The notes below the pieces were generated by a model, which was given only the letters and a program-made list of their open reading frames with translations, was not told where the DNA came from and ran no database searches. The translations under genes and the position numbers were made by a program. Shown here one piece after another: positions 16,727 to 25,244 of a stretch of DNA of 64,000 nucleotides. Source of the stretch: Dermatophilus congolensis (lineage in GTDB: Bacteria; Actinomycetota; Actinomycetes; Actinomycetales; Dermatophilaceae); assembly GCA_030538115.1 (NCBI GenBank), contig JAUNUP010000003.1, positions 27,259-91,258 of the forward strand, given 5' to 3'. Position 1 is the stretch's first letter, and each line of letters starts with the position of its first letter.

Positions 16727-18147
16727 CGACGCTCCTCCCCTTCGCCGGGAGCTTCGGAAGCCGCCGCGCGTTCGCGGCGTCGCGCGGCTCGGCGAGCCAG
16801 GAATCTGCGGATGCGGTCGGCCGCCAGGCCGGTCACCAGCATCACCGCACCGACGGTCAAGAACAGGGTGGCGCCGGAGATGATCGGCGCGAATACCGCG
16901 AAGCTCTGGAACGTCGTGAACAGCACGAGCGCCGCGAGGGCGATCGTCGTCAAGCCCGGCTCCTCTCGTCGCGACCCGAGCACCGCGAACCAGGCCACCG
17001 CCAGCAGGTAGGCGACGATGCTGGCGCCGGTGCGCGCCCACACCTCCGGCGTCATGGAGGTCGGGTCGTACCCGAATCCCGCATTCGTCTCGGGTTGCCA
17101 GAACGCGAGCCCGGCCGCGAGTGCCGTGAGTACGAGCAGAACCACGATCTCCAGCGACGCCCGCAGCGGACCACCAGAGCGAACAGGCTCGGAGCTGCTG
17201 GCGTCTCCGATCGCGCCTCGGGCGGCAGCCTCGCGTGCCTTGCGGCCTGCGCGGGTCGCCAGCACGACGCCGATGACCGCCGCGACGGCAGCGATGCCGC
17301 CGGTCCAGGCGAGCGTCGTCGTCCATGGCGACTCGAACGCCGGCCCCATGGGGATCGCCGCGATGAACAGCCCCACCAGGGCCATTGCCGCGGAGATGGC
17401 GCGCCATCCTGTCGAGAATCCCGGCCTCGCCACGTCGGGCCGCCCCCGGTGAGCGAGCGCGACGGAGGTCGTGACGATCGCACCCGCCATGGCGACGAGC
17501 GACGCCTCCGGCCCGCTGGCGATGTGCTGCCCTGTCTGCCACGCGAACCAGGCCGTGGAGGCGATCAACCCGATGCCGAACGCCCCCCGTCCGCCGGTGG
17601 CGTAGGCGTACGCCAGCGCGCCCAGGCCCCAGAGGCCGACGAGATGCGGCTCGTAGGCGGGCACCTGCAGGCTCTGGGCAGCCTGGAAGATCACGGCGCC
17701 GAACGCTGCTGCCGACAACGTGCGACAGACCGCGGCAAGGCGATCGGAGCGGAACGCCTCACCAGCGATGGCAAGCCCGAGCCACACGGCGGCGACGGCG
17801 CCGAGGCGCACCAACGGGTGCAACGTGTCGAGATTCGCCGCCACCAGCCAGATGAGACCGATGGCCACGAACGTGACGCCGAGACCCGTGATGATCGCGA
17901 GAAGCTTGGCCCGGCTGTCGTTGCTGTATCGACGACGGATGGCACGCGCCTCGGAGCGCGTGATGAGGCCGTCGTTCTCCCAGGCAGCGAGTTCGGTCTC
18001 CAGCCAGCGCAACCTGGCTGCGGAGACGGCGCGAGTCCCCGTTCCCGGCTCGGTCAGAGCCCCGGTACCGTCCCGGCCACCTGAGCCGCGCGCCTCGCCC
18101 GAATCATGTTCGTCCGCACCCCCGCGCAGACCTGTTGTCGAAGACAT
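16723..18147 (-). CDS. DUF2157 polytopic membrane protein
   Basis: 474 residues from ATG 18147, preceded by GAGGGGGACATCG. The N-terminal cytoplasmic part has LRWLETELAAWENDGLIT, the DUF2157 signature, then about ten hydrophobic segments (from residue 100 to 455) and a basic, Arg-rich tail. It overlaps the following GDYXXLXY gene by four bases. DUF2157 and GDYXXLXY proteins occur together across bacteria without an assigned role. No catalytic motif is visible. Confidence 0.8.
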   Translation of the reverse strand: MSSTTGLRGGADEHDSGEARGSGGRDGTGALTEPGTGTRAVSAARLRWLETELAAWENDGLITRSEARAIRRRYSNDSRAKLLAIITGLGVTFVAIGLIWLVAANLDTLHPLVRLGAVAAVWLGLAIAGEAFRSDRLAAVCRTLSAAAFGAVIFQAAQSLQVPAYEPHLVGLWGLGALAYAYATGGRGAFGIGLIASTAWFAWQTGQHIASGPEASLVAMAGAIVTTSVALAHRGRPDVARPGFSTGWRAISAAMALVGLFIAAIPMGPAFESPWTTTLAWTGGIAAVAAVIGVVLATRAGRKAREAAARGAIGDASSSEPVRSGGPLRASLEIVVLLVLTALAAGLAFWQPETNAGFGYDPTSMTPEVWARTGASIVAYLLAVAWFAVLGSRREEPGLTTIALAALVLFTTFQSFAVFAPIISGATLFLTVGAVMLVTGLAADRIRRFLARRAARRRERAAASEAPGEGEERR

Positions 18148-18245
18148 CGATGTCCCCCTCCCAGACACCAGTCTGACGCGTCGGGGGCGTGTCTACCAGC
18201 ACCGATAGGTAGCGATCCGGTTTCTCTGAGGACTCGATAGTCGCA

Positions 18246-18893
18246 TCAGCGGTCGAGGCAGGTGCAGACGCAGGCCTTGTTACCTTCGGCGTCTTCGAGA
18301 ACGGTGAACGACGGGGCGCGGTCGTCACTGACAAGGCGACCACCTGCGTCGATGGCCGCCGCGATGCGCTCGTCGGCGATGTCGTGGGGCAGCCACAGAT
18401 CGACGTGGAAGCGTTGCCGGGGCGTCTCGTTCGGCTCGGTCGCTTGGAACCACAGCGTCGGCACCCGCCCTCCCTTGTCGACGATTTCGTCGCCGGAGAG
18501 CGAGTCGGCCTTTCCAGTGAGCAGCACCGACCAGAACGGTGCCACAGCAGCGAGATCGGCGGTGTCGAGCGCGAGGTCGAACACCGCGACGGCATGGGGC
18601 TGCGCCTGCACGCCCATCCCCGCCGCGATCTCGGTGACGCGGCGGGCGAGCTTGAGGTCGCGGCCGGTGATGCGGCCGACGTCGTGGCTGACCAGCGAGA
18701 GGTCGACGTGGGGGTAGGTCAGCGTGATGTCGGGGTGGTGGTTCGCCTCCTCCGCCGCGTCGGTGACGGCGGTGACGAACTCGAGCCCTTTGGTGAATGA
18801 CTTTGTGCGGTAACGCGTGTGGAGCTTGCCGGAGAGGAGCCGCCAGTCATCGAGACCTGCATCGAGGATGTCGCGAACGGTCAACGTAGCCAT
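18246..18893 (-). CDS. Pterin-4a-carbinolamine dehydratase fused to a VOC domain
   Basis: 215 residues. The first 95 residues are PCD-like: LTYPHVDLSLVSHDVGRIT and the upstream EEANHHPDI give the histidine-rich site of 4a-hydroxytetrahydrobiopterin dehydratases. Residues about 105-213 are a glyoxalase_6/VOC module (AVFDLALDTADLAAVAPFW, RFHVDLWLPHDIA, VLEDAEGNKACVCT). Such fusions are seen in actinobacteria. The dehydratase part would regenerate oxidised pterin cofactor; the VOC partner reaction is unknown. ATG 18893 has no clear ribosome site; ATG 18908 is an alternative. Confidence 0.72.
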   Translation of the reverse strand: MATLTVRDILDAGLDDWRLLSGKLHTRYRTKSFTKGLEFVTAVTDAAEEANHHPDITLTYPHVDLSLVSHDVGRITGRDLKLARRVTEIAAGMGVQAQPHAVAVFDLALDTADLAAVAPFWSVLLTGKADSLSGDEIVDKGGRVPTLWFQATEPNETPRQRFHVDLWLPHDIADERIAAAIDAGGRLVSDDRAPSFTVLEDAEGNKACVCTCLDR

Positions 18894-19035
18894 GCCCCAT
18901 GCTGGCATCAGGCCTGTCCGGCCGCACCCCGCACGCGAACTCGCGCCACGAAGACATGTGAAGTCTCGCCGCCTTCCGCAAAGTAGCAGGTCGCGAAAAC
19001 GGTCGAAGAGAGTTGTCATGCGTCCGGGGGCGCCG

Positions 19036-19389
19036 TCAATCGCCTTCCAGAATTTCCGCCAACACTCGTGCTTGGTTGTGTTGTTCGTCTTTCGCCGAAT
19101 ACACGAGCGTGATGTCGTGGTGGTTGTGTAGCGAGCGCAGGTGTTGCAGGGCCTCGTGTGGCTCGCCCTCGGCCAGTTCTGCGCGATAGCGGCGCGCGAA
19201 TTCCTCGTACTTCTCCGGGTCGTGCGCGAACCACTTGCGCAGTTCGGTCGACGGGGCGATGTCTTTGAGCCATTCGTCGACGTGCAGGTCTGCCTTCTTG
19301 ATGCCGCGTGGCCACACTCTGTCGACGAGTACACGCGTCGTGCGGTCTTTGCCGCCGAGGTCGTAGGCGCGTGCGATCGTCACCTTCAT
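19036..19389 (-). CDS. DUF488 family protein
   Basis: 117 residues. [20 protein letters not shown] (about 22-41), [16 protein letters not shown] and [13 protein letters not shown] are hallmarks of the DUF488 (YeaO-like) family, small soluble proteins with no assigned activity. The ATG start overlaps the ctaD stop by four bases (ATGA), so it is translated from the cytochrome oxidase mRNA, an unusual partner for this family. Confidence 0.82.
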   Translation of the reverse strand: MKVTIARAYDLGGKDRTTRVLVDRVWPRGIKKADLHVDEWLKDIAPSTELRKWFAHDPEKYEEFARRYRAELAEGEPHEALQHLRSLHNHHDITLVYSAKDEQHNQARVLAEILEGD

Positions 19390-21125
19390 GTGGTCTCACC
19401 CGACTTCGTGTCGTGCTCGAGTTCGCTGAGCACGTTTCGGTCGGGCCCGACGGCGGCCTCCGCGGTCGCCAGTGCGGCGGCGTGATGGAGGTCGAACGCG
19501 GGCCGCTCCGAGCGGATACGCGGGATCGAGACGAAGTTGTGGCGCGGCGGCGGGCACGAGGTCGCCCATTCGAGCGAGGCCCCGTATCCCCACGGGTCGT
19601 CGCTCGTCACCATGGGCGCCTTTCTCCACGTGATCCAGACGTTGTAGAGGAACGGCAGGGTCGAGAGGCCGAGCAGCATCGCGAACGAACTGGAGATGAT
19701 GTTCATCGTCGTGAACCCGTCTTCGACGAGGTAGTCGCCATACCGACGCGGCATGCCCTGCATTCCGAGCACGTGCTGGATGAGGAAGGTGCCCTGGAAT
19801 CCGATGAACAGCATCCAGAAGTGCAGCTTGCCCAGCTTCTCGTTCAGCATCTTTCCGGTGAATTTCGGCCACCAGAAGTAGTAGCCCGAGAACATCGCGA
19901 ACACGACGGTGCCGAAGACGGTGTAGTGGAAGTGGGCGACCACGAAGTACGTGTCGGTGACGTGGAAGTCGAGCGCCGGCGACGAGAGGACCACGCCGGT
20001 CAGCCCGCCGAACAAGAACGTCACGAGAAAACCGAGCGCCCACACCATGGGGGTCTCGAAGGTGAGTTGTCCGCCCCACATGGTGCCGATCCAGTTGAAG
20101 AACTTCACGCCCGTCGGCACGGCGATGAGCATGCTCATGATCGCGAAGAAGGGCAGCAGAACCGCTCCTGTCGCGTACATGTGGTGCGCCCATACGGTGG
20201 CGGAGAGGGCCGCGATCGCGACCGTCGCGAAGATGAGCCCCTTGTAGCCGAACAGCGGTTTGCGGCTGAACACGGGCAGCACTTCACTGATGATGCCGAA
20301 GAACGGCAGGGCGATGATGTAGACCTCGGGGTGCCCGAAGAACCAGAAGAGGTGCTGGTAGAGAATCGGGCCGCTGTGTGACGGATCGTAGATGTGCATT
20401 CCGTAGAGCCGATCACCCGCCAGCGCGACCCAGGCAGCCGTGAGCACCGGAAAGGCCATGAGCAGCAGCACCGCGGTGATGAGAACGGTCCAGGTGAACA
20501 GCGGCATCCGAAACATCATCATTCCGGGAGCACGCAGGCACACGATCGTGGTGATGAAGTTGACGGAGCCGAGGATCGACCCGAATCCGGCCAGCGCCAG
20601 CCCGAGGATCCACAGGTCGCCGCCGAGTCCGGGTGAATAGGTCGCGTTCGACAGGGGCGTATAAGCGAACCAACCGAAGGCCGCCGCGCCTCCGGGCGTG
20701 AGAAAACCACCGACCGCCATCAATCCCCCGAACAAGTAGAGCCAATACGAGAGGGCGTTCAGGCGGGGAAAGGCGACATCGGGCGCCCCGATCTGCAGGG
20801 GGACGATCGCATTGGCGAAGCCGGCGAACAGCGGGGTCGCAAAGAGCAACAACATGATCGAGCCGTGCATGGTGAACATCTGATTGAACTGTTGGAGGTT
20901 CTGCACGACCTGCAGGCCGGGCGCGAACAGTTCGAGCCGGATGATCATCGCGAGCAGGCCACCCAGCATGAAGAACGCGAACGTGGTCGCGAAGTACATG
21001 TTGCCGATGACCTTGTGGTCGGTGGTCGTGATGAGGTTGAGCACCCAGCGGCCGCGTCCGGTAGGCCTTTTCGGATGCGCGGAGGTCGAGTGTTCTGACT
21101 GTGCTTCGAGGGCGGTGAGGCTCAT
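19386..21125 (-). CDS. ctaD: Cytochrome c oxidase subunit I (aa3 type)
   Basis: 579 residues from ATG 21125. Twelve membrane helices. The haem-copper ligands are visible: [11 protein letters not shown] (haem a His), [18 protein letters not shown] (CuB His and cross-linked Tyr), VWAHHMY (two CuB His) and [10 protein letters not shown] (haem a3/a His pair). It reduces oxygen to water in the plasma membrane. Subunits II and III and the cytochrome bc genes are not near, so this is a solitary ctaD as in several actinobacteria. The C-terminal 45 residues are charged and extend past the core. Confidence 0.95.
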   Translation of the reverse strand: MSLTALEAQSEHSTSAHPKRPTGRGRWVLNLITTTDHKVIGNMYFATTFAFFMLGGLLAMIIRLELFAPGLQVVQNLQQFNQMFTMHGSIMLLLFATPLFAGFANAIVPLQIGAPDVAFPRLNALSYWLYLFGGLMAVGGFLTPGGAAAFGWFAYTPLSNATYSPGLGGDLWILGLALAGFGSILGSVNFITTIVCLRAPGMMMFRMPLFTWTVLITAVLLLMAFPVLTAAWVALAGDRLYGMHIYDPSHSGPILYQHLFWFFGHPEVYIIALPFFGIISEVLPVFSRKPLFGYKGLIFATVAIAALSATVWAHHMYATGAVLLPFFAIMSMLIAVPTGVKFFNWIGTMWGGQLTFETPMVWALGFLVTFLFGGLTGVVLSSPALDFHVTDTYFVVAHFHYTVFGTVVFAMFSGYYFWWPKFTGKMLNEKLGKLHFWMLFIGFQGTFLIQHVLGMQGMPRRYGDYLVEDGFTTMNIISSSFAMLLGLSTLPFLYNVWITWRKAPMVTSDDPWGYGASLEWATSCPPPRHNFVSIPRIRSERPAFDLHHAAALATAEAAVGPDRNVLSELEHDTKSGETT

Positions 21126-21302
21126 GGCAACCGGCCTTTCGCAGGCGCAGCTCGGTAACAACCCATGTTTTTACAGGTGCAACCGTGTTTATTGACCGTA
21201 CGCCTCGCCTACCGAGGTGTCCAGAGCAACCGAGGTCACGAATCCGACTCCCTCCCGGGCGCGCTGCCCCGCACGCCGTGCGACCTCCCCTACGGTGGTC
21301 AA

Positions 21303-22001
21303 ATGCGTCGTACTCCTGCTCTCGCCATTTCCTCACTTCTTCTCGTGGGTCTCGCGGCCTGCGGCTCTAACAGCCAGCCGGCCGCCTCCCCCACCACCGA
21401 CGGAGCCACTGCCGCCGAGACCGCCAGCGCGGCCCCCACGCCGGTGAAGCCCGTCTGCCCGCCCGCGGCCGGTGCTGAGACCCGCACGATCCTGTTCACC
21501 GAGGCGCCGCCGAAGTGCATCGACGACGCCAAGACCTACACGGCCGAGTTCACCACCGACGCAGGCGCGTTCACGGTTGCTCTCGATGCGAAGAAGGCCC
21601 CGGCCACGGTCAACAATTTCGTCTTTCTCGCCCGCCACAAGTTCTACGACGGCGTGATCTTCCACCGCGTCATCCAGGGCTTCATGAACCAGGGCGGCGA
21701 CCCCGAGGGCACCGGCATGGGCGGCCCCGGCTACACCATCCCCGACGAGTTCCCCAAGGCCGGCGAGTACGAGATCGGCTCGATCGCGATGGCCAACACC
21801 GGCCAGCCGAACTCCGGCGGTAGCCAGTTCTTCATCGTCACCGGCGACGCGGGCGTGCAACTGCAGCCCCAGTACACGCTGTTCGGCAAGGTCACACAGG
21901 GCATGGATGCCGTGAAGAAGATCGAGGCCGACGGCTCCGCCGCCGACGGCCCGCCTGCCACGGTGCACACCATCGAGAAGGTGACGATCACCGAGAAGTG
22001 A
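21303..22001 (+). CDS. Secreted cyclophilin-type peptidyl-prolyl isomerase lipoprotein
   Basis: 232 residues from ATG 21303. The signal peptide ends in LVGLAAC with Cys20 as lipidation site, followed by a Thr/Ala-rich linker (about 25-50). Cyclophilin core: FHRVIQGFMNQGGDPEGTG (active-site FHR and Q near residues 118-135), MANTGQPNSGGSQFFI and YTLFGKV. It probably assists folding of exported proteins. A TACGGT -10-like hexamer ends six bases before the ATG and there is no Shine-Dalgarno, so the mRNA may be leaderless. Confidence 0.92.
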   Translation: MRRTPALAISSLLLVGLAACGSNSQPAASPTTDGATAAETASAAPTPVKPVCPPAAGAETRTILFTEAPPKCIDDAKTYTAEFTTDAGAFTVALDAKKAPATVNNFVFLARHKFYDGVIFHRVIQGFMNQGGDPEGTGMGGPGYTIPDEFPKAGEYEIGSIAMANTGQPNSGGSQFFIVTGDAGVQLQPQYTLFGKVTQGMDAVKKIEADGSAADGPPATVHTIEKVTITEK

Positions 22002-22009
22002 TCGGCATT

Positions 22010-22043
22010 AAGGCGGGTCGCGTCGGGTGACGCGGCCCGCCTT
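22010..22043 (+). terminator. Rho-independent-like terminator
   Basis: AAGGCGGG-T-CGCGTC pairs with GACGCG-G-CCCGCCTT around a 5-base loop (GGGTG), nine bases after the cyclophilin stop. Confidence 0.75.
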
Positions 22044-22096
22044 CGTCGCATCCCGGCGTCCCACGCGTCATGGTTGTCGCGGGATCGCGATTGAGG

Positions 22097-22540
22097 TCAC
22101 TCCTCGCCGGTGACGCGCCCTCGCATCCGTTTGGTGTCGCCCCGCTGACGTTTACCGCGAAGCCGACGCGCCTGTGACCCGCGCGTCGGCTTCGTCGCGC
22201 GGCGCTTCGGCGGATCGGGGGCCAGCGCCTCCCGGAGGCGGGCCGCCAGCCGATCCCGCGCCGCCACCCTGTTGCGGTACTGGGCGCGGTTCTCGGCGGC
22301 GACGATCGTGACGACCTCACCGAGCGCCGCGACGACGCGCGCCCGCTGCTTCGGCGTGAACGAGCGGGCCGCGGTGACGTCTAGCACCAGCTCGACACGG
22401 CTGTCCGTCGTGTTGACGCCCTGCCCGCCCGGCCCCGACGCCTTCGAGAACCGCTCGCTCAGGTCAGAGGCGACGACCACCAACCCCCGCGGGATGCCGG
22501 GGCCCGGTGGTACGACGAGATCGTCGCCGGGGGCGCTCAG
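22097..22540 (-). CDS. arfB: Alternative ribosome-rescue hydrolase ArfB (peptidyl-tRNA hydrolase-like)
   Basis: About 147 residues if it starts at CTG 22540. GPGGQGVNTTDSRVEL carries the catalytic GGQ of release-factor-like hydrolases, and the C-terminal 40 residues are Arg/Lys-rich, as in ArfB, which enters the mRNA channel of stalled ribosomes. The first ordinary in-frame start is TTG 22483, which removes the conserved strand LVVPPGPGIPRG. No ATG or GTG exists between it and the in-frame upstream region. CTG 22540 overlaps the stop of the preceding gene (CTGA) with GAGGA nine bases upstream, so I prefer it. Confidence 0.85.
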   Translation of the reverse strand: MSAPGDDLVVPPGPGIPRGLVVVASDLSERFSKASGPGGQGVNTTDSRVELVLDVTAARSFTPKQRARVVAALGEVVTIVAAENRAQYRNRVAARDRLAARLREALAPDPPKRRATKPTRGSQARRLRGKRQRGDTKRMRGRVTGEE

Positions 22541-22842
22541 AGCGCGATGTCCTCGATGAGCGTGTGCATCTCGACCGACGAGGGGGCCTGCATACCGACG
22601 GCCTGGTCGTCGGAGTGGGAGGCCTTGAACGAGTCGGACTTCAGCCAGGCCTGGAAGTCGGCCTTGGAGTCGAACTCCATGGTCGAGACGTAGGGCAGGC
22701 CGTCACGCTCGGGACGCTGCAGGGTGACGCGGTGCAGGCCGGGCACGCCCGCGAGCGTGGTGCGCATGCTGTCGATGAAGACCTTCTCGAAAGCCTCCGC
22801 CTGGTCGGTGGCAGGCTCGATGCGGTTGGACACGATGAACAT
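22537..22842 (-). CDS. Antibiotic biosynthesis monooxygenase (ABM) domain protein
   Basis: 101 residues from ATG 22842 with AGGAG eight bases upstream. The small alpha/beta-barrel ABM fold is shown by MFIVSNRIEPA at the start, FIDSMRTTLAGVPGLHRVTL and YVSTMEFDSKADFQAWLKSD. Members include IsdG-type haem oxygenases and quinol monooxygenases; the final HSDDQAVGMQAPSSVEMHT resembles the haem-degrading branch, but the sequence does not prove it. It ends on the probable arfB start codon. Confidence 0.72.
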   Translation of the reverse strand: MFIVSNRIEPATDQAEAFEKVFIDSMRTTLAGVPGLHRVTLQRPERDGLPYVSTMEFDSKADFQAWLKSDSFKASHSDDQAVGMQAPSSVEMHTLIEDIAL

Positions 22843-22914
22843 CAACGGATCTCCTATCCGAACGTCCGGTGGGGCTCGCGCCAGACTAAGGCACGAGGCT
22901 CATGCCGAGCTGAA

Positions 22915-23484
22915 TCAGTCGGTGCCCTTGACCAGGGCGGAGACGGCGCGGAAGTGCTCGTCAGCGCTCGTGTTGAGCCATTCGAACGCGGCCATCTCTG
23001 TGGTGACGACCTTCGCGCCGGAGTCGCTGAGCCGCCTCATCGCGGCCTTGCGGTCGCCGGGTCGCCGGGAGCCGCTCGCATCTGAGAGCACCCAGACGGT
23101 GCGCCCGGCCTCGAGCAGCCCGAGGGCGGTCTGCATGAGGCACACGTGCGCCTCGCAGCCGCCGATCACGACCTCCGCGTCGGGCCGCAGGGCATCGAGC
23201 TGAGCGATCAGGCCGTCTTCACAAGCACCGAAGGCGAGCTTGTCGACCACGGCGTCGCAGCGGGAGGCGATGGCGTCGACGTTCGCGCCGAGCTTGTCGG
23301 GGTTCTGCGCGGTCGCGACCACGGGCACCCCGAGTTCGCCCGCGACGGAGGCGAGAAAGGCCGCGCGGCGGGTCACGCGTTCGCGGTCGTAGATCGCGGG
23401 CATGAGCCTCGCTTGGTAGTCAATGAGAACGAGCACGCTGTGCTCCGCCGACATCCGCAGGTGACGATCGCGCTCGGTGGTCAT
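22915..23484 (-). CDS. Isochorismatase-family cysteine hydrolase
   Basis: 189 residues. The catalytic triad is visible: Asp in VLVLIDYQ (about residue 22), Lys in VVDKLAFGA (about 83), and Cys in GCEAHVCLMQTA (about 116, second Cys). The family includes nicotinamidase-like amidases and hydrolases of unknown substrate such as YcaC. Cytoplasmic and apparently monocistronic, 72 bp upstream of the ABM gene on the same strand. Confidence 0.83.
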   Translation of the reverse strand: MTTERDRHLRMSAEHSVLVLIDYQARLMPAIYDRERVTRRAAFLASVAGELGVPVVATAQNPDKLGANVDAIASRCDAVVDKLAFGACEDGLIAQLDALRPDAEVVIGGCEAHVCLMQTALGLLEAGRTVWVLSDASGSRRPGDRKAAMRRLSDSGAKVVTTEMAAFEWLNTSADEHFRAVSALVKGTD

Positions 23485-23581
23485 GGTTGTCCTCGATTCA
23501 TCGCTGGTGCGCCGGGCCGGTCGCTGTGTGCGCCGCGCGCCCGGAGCCTTGGATCGACTCTTCTACACCTGCGCCCGCGTG

Positions 23582-23938
23582 TCAGCGCTTCTTGGCTCGT
23601 TGCTGCTCGACTCGCATGTCGAGCACGCGCGTCAGCAGGTCGACGGGTAGCGGCCGGTCGAGCGGCAACTGGATCGCGCCCTTGCTGCGTTTGAGCCCGA
23701 GCGCATCGGCCTCCTCGGCGACGAGCGCCACACCGTCGGCGCCCGGGTAGAACCCCACGTGATGCTTGCCTGCCGCGAAGTGCACGAGGTTGCCGTTGAG
23801 CTTGTACGTGGGCATGCCCCACGAGAGCGCCTCGGTCGTCTCTTCGGGCACGCGAGCCTCGATGAGGGCACGCAGCTCGTTCATGAGTCGCAGGTGCTCG
23901 CCGTCGTGCTCTGCGAGGTAGTCGTCGATGACGCTCAT
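23582..23938 (-). CDS. DUF1801 (iron-chaperone-like) protein
   Basis: 118 residues. EALSWGMPTYKLNGNLVHFAAGKHHVGFYPGADG is spread over residues 37-70, and the C-terminal KGAIQLPLDRPLPVDLL is typical of DUF1801/YdhG-like proteins, which have a frataxin-related fold. An iron-chaperone role is suggested for some members but not shown here. It is a lone gene between the isochorismatase and an EamA transporter. Confidence 0.75.
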   Translation of the reverse strand: MSVIDDYLAEHDGEHLRLMNELRALIEARVPEETTEALSWGMPTYKLNGNLVHFAAGKHHVGFYPGADGVALVAEEADALGLKRSKGAIQLPLDRPLPVDLLTRVLDMRVEQQRAKKR

Positions 23939-24036
23939 GTCACAACGGTGACCGATGCGGTCGGCCCTGGGCAAGCCGCCCGGGGCGCGGCCGCGAGGGA
24001 AGCGCCGCGGACAGTCATCCCGCACCCATCCCACGG

Positions 24037-25044
24037 TCATCCGACGGCCGCGACCGAGGCGGATTCTGGCTGGGCATCGGCTGCCTGCACGAGCACGACC
24101 CCCGCGAGCACCGCGAGCGCGCCGAGGCCCTGGATGAGGGTGAGCGCCTGGCCGAGCATGATCCACGAGATGACCGCCGCGAACAGCACCTCGGAGAGGC
24201 CGAGAAAGCTCGCCTTGCGCGACCCGAGGCGGCGCACGGCCAGGGCGCCGAAGACATACGCCACGACAGCGGCACCCAGGCCCAGGCCTGCTGCCGGGAG
24301 CCACCACGCGGCCTCGCCACCACCGAAAGGCACCTGCGCGAACGTCGCCCGCACTGGCAGCAGGCCGAGTGCCGCGAGAACCGCACACGTGACGAACCCG
24401 ATGCTCAGGCCGCCACCGGCAAGCGTGAGCATCGGCACCGGCCTGCGGTGCGGGTGCGCCTCCGCGAGCCTGAAGAAGCACGCCAGGCACACCGCACCCG
24501 CGGCCGCGAACACGAGACCCAACGGGCGCACGTCGCCTGACACACCGCCTCCGCCGACGACGCCGATCACGAGCGCGAGCCCGACGACCGCCAGGGCCGC
24601 ACCAGCGAACACCCGCCCCGGGGGCCGGATGCCGGTGCGCAGCCACGACCACGCGACCAGCAGCACCGGGGCCGTGAACTCGATGAGAAGCACGATCGCC
24701 ACCGGCGCGTACTGGATGCCGTAGTAGAAGAACACCTGCACCCCCGCCACCCCGAGGATGCCGTAGATGAGCAGGTCGACGACCCAGGAGCGGGCGTCCC
24801 GCCGAGTCGGGCGCGCCGCCCGCCACGCGAGGATCGCCGGGACGATCAACAACACCGTCGCGATGCCGGTGCGCACCATCGTGGTGGCGACGGGCGACCA
24901 GCCGCCGTCGGCGAGCGCCTTGCCGAACGGACCCGCGAGGCTGAACCCCAGCGATGAAGCGAGTCCGAACAGGATGCCGACGCCCCCCATCCGCGCGGCG
25001 CGGGGAGGCTCGACGGGCGTGGAGACAGATTCGTGAGGTGACAT
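24037..25044 (-). CDS. EamA/DMT-superfamily transporter
   Basis: 335 residues with ten hydrophobic helices in two EamA repeats (about 20-150 and 180-325), each ending in the characteristic small-residue helix (LIYGILGVAGVQVFFYYGIQ; AVISWIMLGQALTLIQGLG). It is probably an exporter of metabolites or amino acids. A TATGGT hexamer ends nine bases before ATG 25044 and there is no strong ribosome site, so its leader may be very short. There is no clue to the substrate. Confidence 0.82.
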   Translation of the reverse strand: MSPHESVSTPVEPPRAARMGGVGILFGLASSLGFSLAGPFGKALADGGWSPVATTMVRTGIATVLLIVPAILAWRAARPTRRDARSWVVDLLIYGILGVAGVQVFFYYGIQYAPVAIVLLIEFTAPVLLVAWSWLRTGIRPPGRVFAGAALAVVGLALVIGVVGGGGVSGDVRPLGLVFAAAGAVCLACFFRLAEAHPHRRPVPMLTLAGGGLSIGFVTCAVLAALGLLPVRATFAQVPFGGGEAAWWLPAAGLGLGAAVVAYVFGALAVRRLGSRKASFLGLSEVLFAAVISWIMLGQALTLIQGLGALAVLAGVVLVQAADAQPESASVAAVG

Positions 25045-25140
25045 CGCAGCCGGACCATACCCCCTCCGACTCACGCGCACCCTCACCCCGAGGTCGTCAT
25101 TGCCGGGGCGGAGGGGGCGCGGAACTTCACGGAAGCTACA

Positions 25141-25207
25141 CACTCGCCCGCCGAGGGGCTTCACACCCGTGCGAGTGAATGGAGTTGCCCGGGAGCCCTA
25201 CCCGGGC
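25141..25207 (+). promoter_or_regulatory. Structured 5' leader upstream of the DUF2202 gene
   Basis: Two inverted repeats lie in the 200-bp gap: CACTCGC (25141-25147) with GCGAGTG (25171-25177), and GCCCGGG (25187-25193) with CCCGGGC (25201-25207, 7-base loop). The second stem ends 38 bases before the start codon. It could be an mRNA leader element or an operator. No riboswitch class is recognised. Confidence 0.35.
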
Positions 25208-25244
25208 ATCCCCCAACCGCGTCATACGCACAAAGGAGCATCTG

